Shown here piece by piece: positions 9,352 through 17,603 of a stretch of 64,000 bases of DNA. The stretch is from CAIWHR01 sp963830485. GTDB lineage: Bacteria; Pseudomonadota; Gammaproteobacteria; Burkholderiales; Casimicrobiaceae. Numbering within the stretch: the stretch's first letter is position 1; every line of letters begins with the position of its first letter. A model generated the notes under the pieces. It worked only from the letters and a program-made list of their open reading frames with translations. It was not told where the DNA came from and searched no databases. A program made the translations under genes and the position numbers. Location of the stretch: contig CAWHNE010000008.1 of assembly GCA_963830485.1 (NCBI GenBank), positions 15,546 through 79,545 of the forward strand. Direction: 5' to 3'.

Positions 9352-10389
9352 ATGGATCTCACGATCTTCGCGCTGCTGACGCAGGACGGCATCACCAACG
9401 GTGCCGTCTACGCGCTGCTCGCGCTCGCGCTGGTGCTCGTGTTCGCGGTCACGCGGGTGATCTGGGTGCCGTCGGGCGAGTTCGTCGTGTACGGAACGCT
9501 GACGCTCGCCGGGCTGCAGCTCGGCAAGCCGCCCGGGACGATCCAGCTCCTGATCGGAATGGCACTCGTCGCGGGGGCCATGGAGGTGTGGAGCCGTCTC
9601 CGGCGCGGCGAGCTCGCGCGGATTCCCGGCCAGCTCCTGCGGTGGACCGGGATCCCGGTCGCCATCGCCGGGATCGCGTGGTGGCTCGCCTCGCCCGACC
9701 TTCCGTTCTGGGCGCAGGCGATCCTGACCCTCGCGCTCGTCACGCCGCTCGGGCCGCTCCTCTACCGCATCGCCTACCAGCCGCTCGCCGAGGCGTCGGT
9801 GCTGGTGCTCCTGATCGTCTCGGTTGCCGTGCACTTCGCGCTGACCGGTCTCGGCCTCTGGTACTTCGGCGCGGAGGGCTCACGCACGCCGGCCTTCTCC
9901 TCGGCGTCGTTCGAGCTCGGCCGTGTCACCGTCAGCATGCAGAGCCTGCTCGTCGTGATGACGAGCGTGGCGCTGATCGCGGCGCTGTACCTGTTCTTCG
10001 GGCGCACGCTGTACGGCAAGGCGCTCCGCGCGACGGCGTTGAACCGGGTGGGCGCGCGGCTGTGCGGCGTCGCGCCGGACCTCGCCGGCACGCTGACCTT
10101 CACGCTCGGCGCATTGCTCTGCGCGTTCTCGGGCATTCTGATTGGGCCCATCACGACCGTCTATTACGACTCGGGGTTCCTGGTGAGCCTCAAGGGCTTC
10201 GTCGGCGCGATCATCGGCGGCCTCGTGAGCTACCCGCTCGCAGCCGGCGGTGCGCTCCTGGTCGGATTGCTCGAGGCGTTCTCGTCTTTCTGGGCGAGCG
10301 CGTTCAAGGAAGTGATCGTGTTCACGCTGATCATCCCGGTGCTCCTGTGGCGCAGCCTCACGACGCATCATCAGGAAGAGGAGGAATGA
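9352..10389 (+). CDS. livH: Branched-chain amino acid ABC transporter permease LivH
   Basis: LivH is one of the two inner-membrane permeases of the LIV-type importer. The 345-residue product is very hydrophobic, with about eight membrane segments. It starts with the typical LLTQDGITNGAVYALLALAL and carries the conserved late block LLCAFSGILIGPI followed by GFVGAIIGGLVSYPLAAGG. It is longer than E. coli LivH (308 aa), because of a hydrophilic insert around residues 72-95. The start ATG 9352 lies only 24 bp behind the terminator. It is followed after 31 bp by the fused livM-livG gene, so the two are co-transcribed. Confidence 0.92.
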   Translation: MDLTIFALLTQDGITNGAVYALLALALVLVFAVTRVIWVPSGEFVVYGTLTLAGLQLGKPPGTIQLLIGMALVAGAMEVWSRLRRGELARIPGQLLRWTGIPVAIAGIAWWLASPDLPFWAQAILTLALVTPLGPLLYRIAYQPLAEASVLVLLIVSVAVHFALTGLGLWYFGAEGSRTPAFSSASFELGRVTVSMQSLLVVMTSVALIAALYLFFGRTLYGKALRATALNRVGARLCGVAPDLAGTLTFTLGALLCAFSGILIGPITTVYYDSGFLVSLKGFVGAIIGGLVSYPLAAGGALLVGLLEAFSSFWASAFKEVIVFTLIIPVLLWRSLTTHHQEEEE

Positions 10390-10420
10390 TGGGCGTGGTC
10401 CGGGCCGCGACGGGGGCCGC

Positions 10421-12196
10421 ATGAGTCGCGGCGCGCGGCTGCCGCTCGGCGCATGGGGCTACGCGATCTTCGTTGCAGCGCTTGTCGGCTTGCCGCTCGT
10501 CGCGCCGCCGTTCTGGGTGACGCTTGGCAATTACATAGGGCTCTACAGCATTGTCGCGCTGGGCCTCGTGCTCCTGACCGGCGTGGCCGGGCAGACCTCG
10601 TTCGGGCAGGCCGCGTTCGTCGGGATCGGCGCGTACACGACGGCCATTCTCGCGACACGATACGGCTGGTCGCCGTGGGCGAACCTTGCGGCCGGGCTCG
10701 CGCTGACCTTCGCGCTCGCGCTGTGCCTCGGGTTCATCACACTGCGGATGAAGGGCCATTACCTCCCGCTCGCGACGATCGCGTGGGGAACGAGCCTCTA
10801 CTTCCTCTTCGGCAATGTCGAGTACCTCGGCGGGCATACGGGGCTCACGGGCGTGCCTACCCTCGAACTTTTCGGCTTCGAGCTCAAGGACGAGCGGTTC
10901 TACTACTTCTTGATCTGGGGTATCGCGATCGCCGCGCTGTGGGCGACCGCGAACCTGCTCGACTCGAGGCCGGGGCGCGCGATCCGCGCGCTCCGCGGCC
11001 AGCTCGAGATGGCGGAAGCCTTCGGCGTTGACGCCGCGCGACTCAAGATCGTCGTCTTCATCTACGCCGCGCTGCTCGCGTGCATCTCCGGGTGGCTTTA
11101 CGCGCACCTGCAGCGGTTCGTGAATCCGACGCCGTTCGGGCTGCCTCAGGGCATCGAGTACCTGTTCATGGCGGTCGTCGGCGGCGCCGGCAGCGTATGG
11201 GGCGCGGTCGTCGGCGCCACCCTGATCACGCTCGCGAAGCAGCTGCTGCAGGACTGGCTGCCCGTGCTGCTCGGCCGCAGCGGCAATTTCGAAATGGTCG
11301 TCTTCGGCGTGCTTATGGTCGTGGTCCTGCAATGGGCGCGCGAAGGCGTGTGGCCGTTCATCGCGCACTGGCTGCCGCAGAGCGCGCCGCGGCCGGTGCC
11401 CGACGCGTCGCCGCTCCCGGTGCGCCCGCGCGCGGCCGGTGTGGACGCACTGCTCGAAGTGCGGAAGGCGCGCAAGCACTTCGGCGGCCTGGTCGCGGTC
11501 AGCGACCTCACGTTCTCGATTCGCTCGGGCGAGATCCTCGGCCTCATCGGCCCGAACGGCGCGGGCAAGAGCACGATGTTCAACCTGATCTCGGGTGCCC
11601 TGCCGCTCACGTCGGGCGACGTCGTGTTCCGCGGCGAGTCGATCGCCGGGCGCAAACCGTTCGAGATCGCACGCCGTGGCATCGGCCGCACCTTTCAGCA
11701 CGTGAAGCTCGTGCCGCGGATGACGGTGCTCGACAACGTCGCGCTCGGCGCGTACCTCCGCGGCGGAGCGGGGGAGCTGCGCTCGGCGCTCCGGCTCGAT
11801 CGCGCCGAGGAGCGACGCGCGCGCGCCGAAGCAGCGCGGGCGATCGCGCGAGTGGGACTCGCGGAGCAAATGCACGCGGCGGCGGGAAGTCTCGCGCTCG
11901 GGCGCCAGCGGATCGTCGAGATCGCACGGGCGCTCGCGTCGGATCCGGCGCTGCTCCTGCTGGACGAGCCGGCGGCCGGGCTTCGCTTCCTCGAGAAGGA
12001 GGAGCTCGCCACGCTGCTGCGTCAACTGAAGGCCGAAGGGATGACCGTGCTGCTGGTCGAGCACGACATGGACTTCGTGATGGGGCTTACCGATCGCCTG
12101 GTCGTCATGGATTTCGGCGAGAAGCTCGCGGAGGGCATCCCCGCCGAGATTCAGCGCAATCCGGTCGTGCTCGAGGCGTATCTCGGCGGCGTATGA
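10421..12196 (+). CDS. LivM-LivG fusion: permease plus ATPase of the branched-chain amino acid ABC importer
   Basis: The 591-residue protein joins the second permease (residues 1 to about 320; GQTSFGQAAFVGIGAYT at the front) to the LivG-type ATPase (from about 344, LLEVRKARKHFGGL). The ATPase has Walker A GPNGAGKST near 377, the LivG block GIGRTFQHVKLVPRMTVLDN, a degenerate signature SLALGRQRIVEIARAL near 490 instead of LSYGxQR, Walker B LLLLDEPAAG near 511 and the switch His in LLVEHDMDFVMGL. Permease and ATPase are normally separate polypeptides in E. coli; fusions are known in proteobacteria. The 3' end overlaps livF by ATGA. Confidence 0.93.
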   Translation: MSRGARLPLGAWGYAIFVAALVGLPLVAPPFWVTLGNYIGLYSIVALGLVLLTGVAGQTSFGQAAFVGIGAYTTAILATRYGWSPWANLAAGLALTFALALCLGFITLRMKGHYLPLATIAWGTSLYFLFGNVEYLGGHTGLTGVPTLELFGFELKDERFYYFLIWGIAIAALWATANLLDSRPGRAIRALRGQLEMAEAFGVDAARLKIVVFIYAALLACISGWLYAHLQRFVNPTPFGLPQGIEYLFMAVVGGAGSVWGAVVGATLITLAKQLLQDWLPVLLGRSGNFEMVVFGVLMVVVLQWAREGVWPFIAHWLPQSAPRPVPDASPLPVRPRAAGVDALLEVRKARKHFGGLVAVSDLTFSIRSGEILGLIGPNGAGKSTMFNLISGALPLTSGDVVFRGESIAGRKPFEIARRGIGRTFQHVKLVPRMTVLDNVALGAYLRGGAGELRSALRLDRAEERRARAEAARAIARVGLAEQMHAAAGSLALGRQRIVEIARALASDPALLLLDEPAAGLRFLEKEELATLLRQLKAEGMTVLLVEHDMDFVMGLTDRLVVMDFGEKLAEGIPAEIQRNPVVLEAYLGGV

Positions 12197-13041
12197 CGAA
12201 CGCGATGAGCGCCGCCGGGCCGCCCCAAGGCGCGAACAACTCCCCCTCGGGGGGCAGCGCAGCGGCGCCAGCCGCAAGCGTGGGGGCACATACCAACGCG
12301 CTGCTCGAGGTCCGTCATCTGCACGTCGCCTACGGCAAGGTCGAGGCGGTGCACGACGTGTCTCTGACGGTCGCGCCCGGGACCATCGTCAGCGTCATCG
12401 GACCGAACGGCGCCGGCAAGACGACGCTGCTCGGCGCCGTCATGGGACTCCTGCCCGCGCGCGGCGACATCGTGTACCTGGGCGAATCCGCCCAGATGCT
12501 GGCGGTCGAGCAGCGCGTCGCCCGGGGACTGATCCTCGTCCCGGAGCGGCGCGAGTTGTTCGCGGCGATGAGCGTGGCCGACAACCTCGAGCTCGGCGCG
12601 TTCCAGCGCGTGCGCGCCGGCGACCGTACGTCGAAGCAGACGCTGGCGGAGGTGTATCAGCGCTTCCCGCGGCTTTCCGAGCGGCGCGACCAGCTCGCCG
12701 GCACGCTGTCCGGCGGCGAGAGGCAGATGCTGGCGATGGGACGCGCGCTCATGGGAAAACCGAAGCTCCTGCTGCTCGACGAGCCGTCGCTTGGTCTCGC
12801 GCCGCTGATCGTGCGCGACATCTTCAGCATCATTTCGGCGCTGCGCGCGACCGGCGTGTCGATCCTGCTGGTCGAGCAGAATGCGCGCGCCGCGCTGCAG
12901 GTATCCGACTACGGCTACGTGCTGGAGACGGGTGAACTCGCGGTCGAGGGCCCGAGCGCCGAGCTCGCCGCGAATCCCCGTGTCGCCGCGACGTATTTGG
13001 GCCGCGGCGCGAGCGGCGAGCCGGGGCCCCACCGCGCGTGA
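12193..13041 (+). CDS. livF: Branched-chain amino acid ABC transporter ATPase LivF, with repeat-derived ends
   Basis: LivF is the second nucleotide-binding subunit of the importer. Visible are Walker A GPNGAGKTT (about residue 71), signature TLSGGERQMLAMGRALMG (about 171), Walker B LLLLDEPSLGLAP (about 193) and the switch His replaced by Gln in LLVEQNARAAL, which is normal for LivF. The start ATG 12193 overlaps the previous stop (ATGA). Residues 8-35 (Gly/Ala/Pro/Ser-rich) are encoded by an intergenic-type repeat with a CCCCCTCGGGGG hairpin, and family similarity only begins at LLEVRHLHVAYG. The last residues (GASGEPGPHRA) are encoded by a copy of the dispersed hairpin repeat, whose loop supplies the stop codon. 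Confidence 0.93.
   Translation: MTNAMSAAGPPQGANNSPSGGSAAAPAASVGAHTNALLEVRHLHVAYGKVEAVHDVSLTVAPGTIVSVIGPNGAGKTTLLGAVMGLLPARGDIVYLGESAQMLAVEQRVARGLILVPERRELFAAMSVADNLELGAFQRVRAGDRTSKQTLAEVYQRFPRLSERRDQLAGTLSGGERQMLAMGRALMGKPKLLLLDEPSLGLAPLIVRDIFSIISALRATGVSILLVEQNARAALQVSDYGYVLETGELAVEGPSAELAANPRVAATYLGRGASGEPGPHRA
12214..12292. repeat. GC-rich repeat inside the livF 5' end
   Basis: The segment reads GGGCCGCCCCAAGGCGCG, then CCCCCTCGGGGGGCAGCG and ends with GCGTGGGGGCAC. I recall the same layout (C5-loop-G5 hairpin, GCAGCG, then GTGGGGGCA) in repeats found between genes in many Burkholderiales. Here it is in frame in livF and adds a low-complexity N-terminus. Confidence 0.5.
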
Positions 13042-13165
13042 CGCGGTGGGGGAGCGAGCGATCGCGAGTCGCCGCAGAAGGCCGACAGCTCGGAGCCACG
13101 ATTCGAATTGACGGCGCGGAAGCCGCGGCGCGAGCGGCGAGCCCGGAGGCCGCGGCGCGGGCCGC
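13004..13165. repeat. Dispersed hairpin repeat, copy 1
   Basis: Hairpin CCCCACCGCG / CGCGGTGGGG (13027-13051, perfect 10-bp stem) has the loop CGTGA, in which the TGA is the livF stop. Conserved flanks are GCGAGCGGCGAGC on the left and GGAGCGAGCGATCGCGAGT plus CGCCGCA on the right. A second partial left flank (GCGCGAGCGGCGAGC) lies at 13129-13143, followed by GGAGGCCGCGGCGCGG. The livF-tldD gap holds nothing else I can recognise. Confidence 0.75.
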
Positions 13166-13293
13166 ACACCGGGCTGAGACCCTGAATCACGAAGGGCCAT
13201 CGAACGCTTGCCCGGAACGAGGCGAAGCGCGGACAATATGCGCTTCCGCAAGAGTCGCACGCCGCGCGCGGCGTGCCCCCGAAGAGGATTCCC

Positions 13294-14757
13294 GTGACCG
13301 ATCTGTCCCGACCCGGCGGCGACATGCTGCCGGTGGCTGAAGCACGGCGTCTGCTGCTCGAGCCGGCCGGCCTCGATGACGCACACCTGTCGCGCGTGCT
13401 CGCGTCGATCCACTCGCACGAAATCGATTTCGCCGACCTCTATTTCCAGTACTCGCGCACCGAGAGCTGGAGCCTCGAGGAGGGCATCGTCAAGTCGGGT
13501 GCGTTCGCGATCGACCGCGGCGTCGGGATCCGCGCGGTCAAGGGCGACAAGCAGGCATTCGCCTACTCGGACGACGTCAGTCTCCTTGCGCTCGACGAGG
13601 CGGCTGCGGCCGCCCGCGCGATCGGACGGCAGGGCCCGTCGGCGCATTCACAGATCGCGCGTGTCGGCGCTTCCCGCGCTCTTTACGCCCCGCGCGATCC
13701 TGTTCACTCGCTGAGCGAAGACGCGAAGGTCGCGTTGCTCGAGCGTCTGGAGCAAATGGCACGCGGCCGCGACCCGCGCGTCACGCAGGTGATGGCCTCG
13801 CTAGCCGGCGAATTCGAGGCGGTGTTGATCGCGCGAAGCGACGGCTTCGTCGCGGCGGACGTGCGCCCGCTCGTGCGCGTGTCGCTCACCGTGATCGTCG
13901 AGGAGAACGGGCGGCGTGAGCAGGGCTCGATGGGCGGCGGCGGCCGCTTCGACTACGATTACTTTACCGACGCCGTGCTCGAGGCCTACGCGAAGAAGGC
14001 CGTCGACCAGGCGGTGCTGAATCTCGGCGCCCGCGATGCGCCCGCCGGCACGATGACTGTCGTGCTGGGGCACGGCTGGCCCGGCATTCTGTTGCACGAG
14101 GCGATCGGGCACGGGCTCGAAGGCGACTTCAACCGCAAGGGTACGAGCGCATTCTCGGGTCGCGTCGGCCAGCGCGTCGCGGCCCCGGGCATCACGGTCA
14201 TCGACGACGGCACGATCGAGCGGCGGCGCGGCTCGCTCAACATCGACGACGAGGGCAACCCGACGCAGCGCACCGTGCTGATCGAGGACGGCATTCTCCG
14301 CGGTTACATGCAGGATCGCCTCAACGCGGCGCTGATGGGCGTCGCGCCGACCGGCAACGGCCGGCGCGAATCGTTCGCATACCTGCCGATGCCGCGGATG
14401 ACGAACACGATCATGCTGGCCGGCGCGCACGATCCGGCCGAGATCATCGCGTCGGTCGACGACGGGCTCTACGCCGTCAACTTCGGCGGCGGCCAGGTCG
14501 ACATCACGAGCGGCAAGTTCGTGTTCTCCGCCGCCGAGGCGTGGAAGATCGAGCGGGGCAAGCTCGTCTACCCGGTCAAGGGCGCGACGCTGATCGGCAA
14601 CGGCCCCGACGCGCTGACGAAGGTCTCGATGGTCGGGCACGATCTCGAGATGGACTCGGGGATCGGGACCTGCGGCAAGGACGGGCAGAGCGTGCCGGTC
14701 GGCGTCGGTCAGCCGACGCTCAAGATCGACGGCTTGACCGTGGGTGGAACCGGCTAA
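13294..14757 (+). CDS. tldD: Metalloprotease TldD
   Basis: TldD forms a heterodimeric zinc protease with TldE/PmbA that degrades unfolded peptides and matures some modified peptides. The metal motif HEAIGHGLEGD is clear, with His268 and His273 forming HExxxH. Other family blocks are DFADLYFQYSRTESWSLEEG (N-terminal), the Gly-rich GSMGGGGRFDYDYF, and the C-terminal TCGKDGQSVPVGVGQPTLKI. I prefer GTG 13294 because AAGAGGA lies 6 bp upstream; GTG 13273 or ATG 13324 are alternatives. The 487-residue length is normal. No pmbA is present in the window. The stop overlaps the convergent SnoaL-like gene by 4 bp. Confidence 0.95.
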   Translation: MTDLSRPGGDMLPVAEARRLLLEPAGLDDAHLSRVLASIHSHEIDFADLYFQYSRTESWSLEEGIVKSGAFAIDRGVGIRAVKGDKQAFAYSDDVSLLALDEAAAAARAIGRQGPSAHSQIARVGASRALYAPRDPVHSLSEDAKVALLERLEQMARGRDPRVTQVMASLAGEFEAVLIARSDGFVAADVRPLVRVSLTVIVEENGRREQGSMGGGGRFDYDYFTDAVLEAYAKKAVDQAVLNLGARDAPAGTMTVVLGHGWPGILLHEAIGHGLEGDFNRKGTSAFSGRVGQRVAAPGITVIDDGTIERRRGSLNIDDEGNPTQRTVLIEDGILRGYMQDRLNAALMGVAPTGNGRRESFAYLPMPRMTNTIMLAGAHDPAEIIASVDDGLYAVNFGGGQVDITSGKFVFSAAEAWKIERGKLVYPVKGATLIGNGPDALTKVSMVGHDLEMDSGIGTCGKDGQSVPVGVGQPTLKIDGLTVGGTG

Positions 14758-15188
14758 TGTAGCGGGCCCTTCGCCTCCACCGTCGGCACCGCGGGCGCGG
14801 GCGACGCGTGGTGCATCACGATCCGCCAGCCCGACGGCGTGCGCAGGAAGACGTTGGTGCAGATCGCCGCGCCGCGCGGGCTGCCGTCGCTGCCGAGCGT
14901 GATGTGCTCGACCGCGCTCTGCATCGCGAGTCCGACCGTCTCGATGACGACGACCTGGTCCAGCCGGAACGACAGGCGCGTGTCGCTCGAGAAGAGCTGC
15001 TCCCAGCCCGAGCGCACCGCGTCGTAGCCGACCATCCGCGTGCCGCCGGGATGGACGCAGACGATGTCCTCGTCCTCCGCCCACGTCGCCATCATCGCGT
15101 CGAGGTCGCGCGCCTCGAACGCCTGGTAGAACGCGAGCGCTGCGTCGGACGGCGTCGTGTAGATCGGCGGCGTGCGGGCCTTGGCCAT
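14754..15188 (-). CDS. SnoaL-like / nuclear transport factor 2-fold protein
   Basis: The 144-residue product has the NTF2-like cone fold of the SnoaL_3/DUF4440 group. The signs are FYQAFEARDLDAMMATWAED, CVHPGGTRMVGYDAVRSGWE and the closing block WRIVMHHASPAP. Relatives are found in most proteobacteria as a small cytoplasmic protein without defined enzyme activity. The start at 15188 (MAKARTPPIYTTP) is chosen because similarity begins there. It reads towards tldD and follows waaF on the same strand with only 19 bp between them, so it may be co-transcribed with waaF. There is no signal peptide, and its function is unknown. Confidence 0.85.
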   Translation of the reverse strand: MAKARTPPIYTTPSDAALAFYQAFEARDLDAMMATWAEDEDIVCVHPGGTRMVGYDAVRSGWEQLFSSDTRLSFRLDQVVVIETVGLAMQSAVEHITLGSDGSPRGAAICTNVFLRTPSGWRIVMHHASPAPAVPTVEAKGPLH

Positions 15189-15207
15189 GACGGACGCGGA
15201 GGAACGA

Positions 15208-16260
15208 TCAGCAATCGGAGGCGGGCGGCCCGTCGCCGGGCTCCGAGGCGAGGACGAGCTGCGCGAGATCATACACTGCGCGCGGAGCGAGATCGCGCAT
15301 GCACCTGAAATGCCCGAGAGGGCACTCGCGCTTGAAGCAAGGGCTGCAGGCGATCTCGATCTTCGCGACCTGCGCCACGGTGGACAGGGGCGGGGTGTAG
15401 ACCGGCGACGACGACCCGAACAGTGCGACCATCGGCACGCCGACGGCGGCGGCGGCGTGCATCAGGCCCGAGTCGTTGCTGACGACGATGGTGCCGAGCG
15501 ACAGGAGGTCGATCGCGGTGCCGAGATCGGTGTGCCCCGTGAGATCGCGCATCTGCCGAGCGGAGTCGCCCGCGGCCTGCAGCACGGATTCGGCCGCGAG
15601 CGTGTCGTTCGGCGATCCGACGAGCCACACCTGCAGGCCGTCCATCATGAGGCGCGCCGCGAGCTCGGCGAAGTGCGTCGGCGGCCAGCGCTTGGCGGGT
15701 CCGTATTCCGCGCCGGGACAGAGGATCGCCGTCTTCCGATCGGTGCGCAGCCTGAGCGCGCGCACGGCGGCGGCGCGATTCGCGAGATCGGGGACGAGCA
15801 CAGGACGCGGCGGCATCGGCACGAGCTCGCCCGGCTTCACGGCAAGCGCGGCGAAACGGTCGACGAGCCGCGGCAGCGTCTTGCGGTCGAGGCGACGGAC
15901 GTCGTTCAGGAGACCGTAGCGCGCCTCGCCGCGATAGCCTGTTCGCCGCGGGATCCGTGCGAGCCAGGGCACGAGCGCGGACTTCCACGAGTTGGGGAGG
16001 ACGATCGCGCGCGTGTAGCCGTTCCCGGCGAGCTCGCGCGCGAGCGCCTTGCGGGCGTGCCAGTCGAGGCGGCCGTGCGTGATCGTGGTCTCGATTACCC
16101 GACCGACACCGCGCATGCGCGCGAACACCGGCGCGCACCACGCGGGCGCCAGCACGTCGACGATCGGCGCTTCGTACGGATCGCGGACCAGCGCGAGCAG
16201 CGGTTCCGACAGGATCGCGTCGCCGATCCATGCCGGCGCGACGATCAGGATGCGCTCCAT
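15208..16260 (-). CDS. waaF: ADP-heptose:LPS heptosyltransferase II
   Basis: WaaF adds the second heptose to the inner core of lipopolysaccharide on the cytoplasmic face of the inner membrane. The 350-residue GT9-family product starts MERILIVAPAWIGDAILSEP, as WaaF does. It carries NSWKSALVPWLARIPRRTGY, the donor-site stretch CPGAEYGPAKRWP, and the C-terminal catalytic region VVSNDSGLMHAAAAVGVP with ALFGSSSPVYTPP. A late CSPCFKRECPLGHFRCM cluster is the conserved cysteine patch of the family. The gene follows ilvE and the zf-CHCC gene on the same strand, a typical betaproteobacterial order. No damage is seen. Confidence 0.95.
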   Translation of the reverse strand: MERILIVAPAWIGDAILSEPLLALVRDPYEAPIVDVLAPAWCAPVFARMRGVGRVIETTITHGRLDWHARKALARELAGNGYTRAIVLPNSWKSALVPWLARIPRRTGYRGEARYGLLNDVRRLDRKTLPRLVDRFAALAVKPGELVPMPPRPVLVPDLANRAAAVRALRLRTDRKTAILCPGAEYGPAKRWPPTHFAELAARLMMDGLQVWLVGSPNDTLAAESVLQAAGDSARQMRDLTGHTDLGTAIDLLSLGTIVVSNDSGLMHAAAAVGVPMVALFGSSSPVYTPPLSTVAQVAKIEIACSPCFKRECPLGHFRCMRDLAPRAVYDLAQLVLASEPGDGPPASDC

Positions 16261-16301
16261 CGCCTGGTCAGGACCCGTGGCCGGGTCCGGATGCCATCTT
16301 C

Positions 16302-16499
16302 CTAGTGTCCGCCCGCAAGCGGGCCACCTTCGAGGCGATAACGTGTCCCGCAATAGGGGCACATCGCCTCGCCGGTTTCCGCGATGTCGAGATAGACGCG
16401 CGGATGGCTCGACCACAGCGGCATCCGCGGGTTCGGACAGTAGATCGGGAGATCACGGGGACTCACGACGACGGCCTCGCGATCGCGCACTTCGGCCAT
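16302..16499 (-). CDS. zf-CHCC zinc-finger domain protein
   Basis: The 65-residue protein belongs to the zf-CHCC family (PF10276), related to the NDUFS6 subunit of respiratory complex I. The ligand pattern is visible as a Cys and a His in YCPNPRMPLWSSHPRVYLD and the pair CPYCGTRY. The start ATG 16499 is fixed by overlap with the preceding 34-codon ORF (TGATG). A gene of this type between ilvE and waaF is a recurrent arrangement in betaproteobacteria. Its precise role is not known. Confidence 0.85.
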   Translation of the reverse strand: MAEVRDREAVVVSPRDLPIYCPNPRMPLWSSHPRVYLDIAETGEAMCPYCGTRYRLEGGPLAGGH

Positions 16500-16603
16500 C
16501 ACAGCCTCCGCGGCGGCGGCGACCTGCGATGCTGCTCGGGGTCGGCCATCGCAATCGCGCGCGGACGCGCCTTGCGGGCCTTGGCTTTGCCCCGCGCGCT
16601 CAT
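16499..16603 (-). CDS. Tiny basic ORF between ilvE and the zf-CHCC gene
   Basis: The 34-codon ORF starts at an ATG overlapping the ilvE stop (ATGA, 16603) and stops in a TGATG overlap with the zf-CHCC start. The product (MSARGKAKARKARPRAIAMA, then DPEQHRRSPPPRRL) is very basic and unlike any family I know. The double overlap suggests it is at least translated as a coupling ORF linking IlvE and zf-CHCC synthesis. A function for the peptide itself is uncertain. Confidence 0.5.
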   Translation of the reverse strand: MSARGKAKARKARPRAIAMADPEQHRRSPPPRRL

Positions 16604-17535
16604 GCGTACACCTTCGCGAGCCACGACATCTTCGCGGGATTGCGGCCGTTCACCGTGTCGAAAAAGAGCGATTGCAGCTTGGTCGTCACCGGGCCCCGCC
16701 GGCCCTCGCCGACCGGGCGGTTGTCGTATTCGCGGATCGGCGTCACCTCGGCTGCGGTGCCCGTGAAGAACGCCTCGTCGGCGATGTAGACCTCGTCGCG
16801 CGTGATGCGCCGCTCGACGACCGGGATGCCGAGCTCGCCCGCGAAGGTGATGATCGTGCTCCGCGTGATGCCGTTGAGTGCACCGCCCGAGAGGTCGGGC
16901 GTGTGCAGCTTCCCGTCGCGGACGATGAACAGGTTCTCGCCGGAGCCCTGGCAGACAAAGCCCTGCGGGTCGAGCAGCATCGCTTCCTCGTACCCGTCGT
17001 GCGTCGCTTCCTGGTTCGCGAGGATCGACACCGCGTAGTTGCAGACGGCCTTCGCGTTGCACATCGTGATGTTCGGGTGGTGGTGCGTGAACGACGACGT
17101 CTTGACGCGGATGCCCTTCTCGAGCCCGTCGGCGCCGAGGTACGCGCCCCAGGGCCACGCGGAGATGGCAACGCGCACCGGGTTGGACTTCGCGGCCACG
17201 CCCATCGCGTGCGAGCCGTAGAAAACGAGCGGCCGCAGGTAGCAGGATTCGAGCTTGTTGTCGCGGACGCATGCCTTCTGTGCCGCGTCGATCTCGTCCT
17301 TCGTGTAAGGGATCTTCATGCCGAAGATCTGCGCGGAGCGGAACAGGCGGTCCGTGTGGTCGCGCAGCCGGAAGATCGCCGGCCCGTCGGCCGTCTTGTA
17401 CGCGCGCACGCCTTCGAAGACGCCGAGGCCGTAGTGGAGCGTGTGCGTGAGGACGTGCGTCGTCGCGTCGCGCCACGGCACCATCTTGCCGTCGTACCAG
17501 ATCCAGCCGTCGCGGTCTGCCATCGACATCGCCAT
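16600..17535 (-). CDS. ilvE: Branched-chain amino acid aminotransferase
   Basis: IlvE is the PLP enzyme that transfers the amino group between glutamate and the keto acids of leucine, isoleucine and valine. The 311-residue product has the class IV signature: the pyridoxal lysine is Lys162 in NITMCNAKAVCNYAVS. Also present are the substrate-loop HTLHYGLGVFEGVRAY and the phosphate-binding GGALNGITRSTIITFAGELG. A ribosome-binding site (CAGGAGA) precedes ATG 17535. It heads a set with the tiny ORF, the zf-CHCC gene and waaF. It lies 68 bp downstream of glnE on the same strand. Confidence 0.96.
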   Translation of the reverse strand: MAMSMADRDGWIWYDGKMVPWRDATTHVLTHTLHYGLGVFEGVRAYKTADGPAIFRLRDHTDRLFRSAQIFGMKIPYTKDEIDAAQKACVRDNKLESCYLRPLVFYGSHAMGVAAKSNPVRVAISAWPWGAYLGADGLEKGIRVKTSSFTHHHPNITMCNAKAVCNYAVSILANQEATHDGYEEAMLLDPQGFVCQGSGENLFIVRDGKLHTPDLSGGALNGITRSTIITFAGELGIPVVERRITRDEVYIADEAFFTGTAAEVTPIREYDNRPVGEGRRGPVTTKLQSLFFDTVNGRNPAKMSWLAKVYA

Positions 17536-17603
17536 GTCTCCTGACGCTCGAAAAGGACGATTTTACCCGATCGTCGCGACCGCGACCGGCGGCCGGCGCG
17601 GAG

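Noticed and set aside
10358..12289. 643-aa minus-strand ORF opposite livM-livG
   Set aside because: Antisense shadow; the plus strand encodes ABC transporter motifs throughout.
13004..13293. A small gene in the livF-tldD gap (ORF at 13038-13340)
   Set aside because: Its sequence is repeat DNA and it overlaps tldD in another frame, without any motif.
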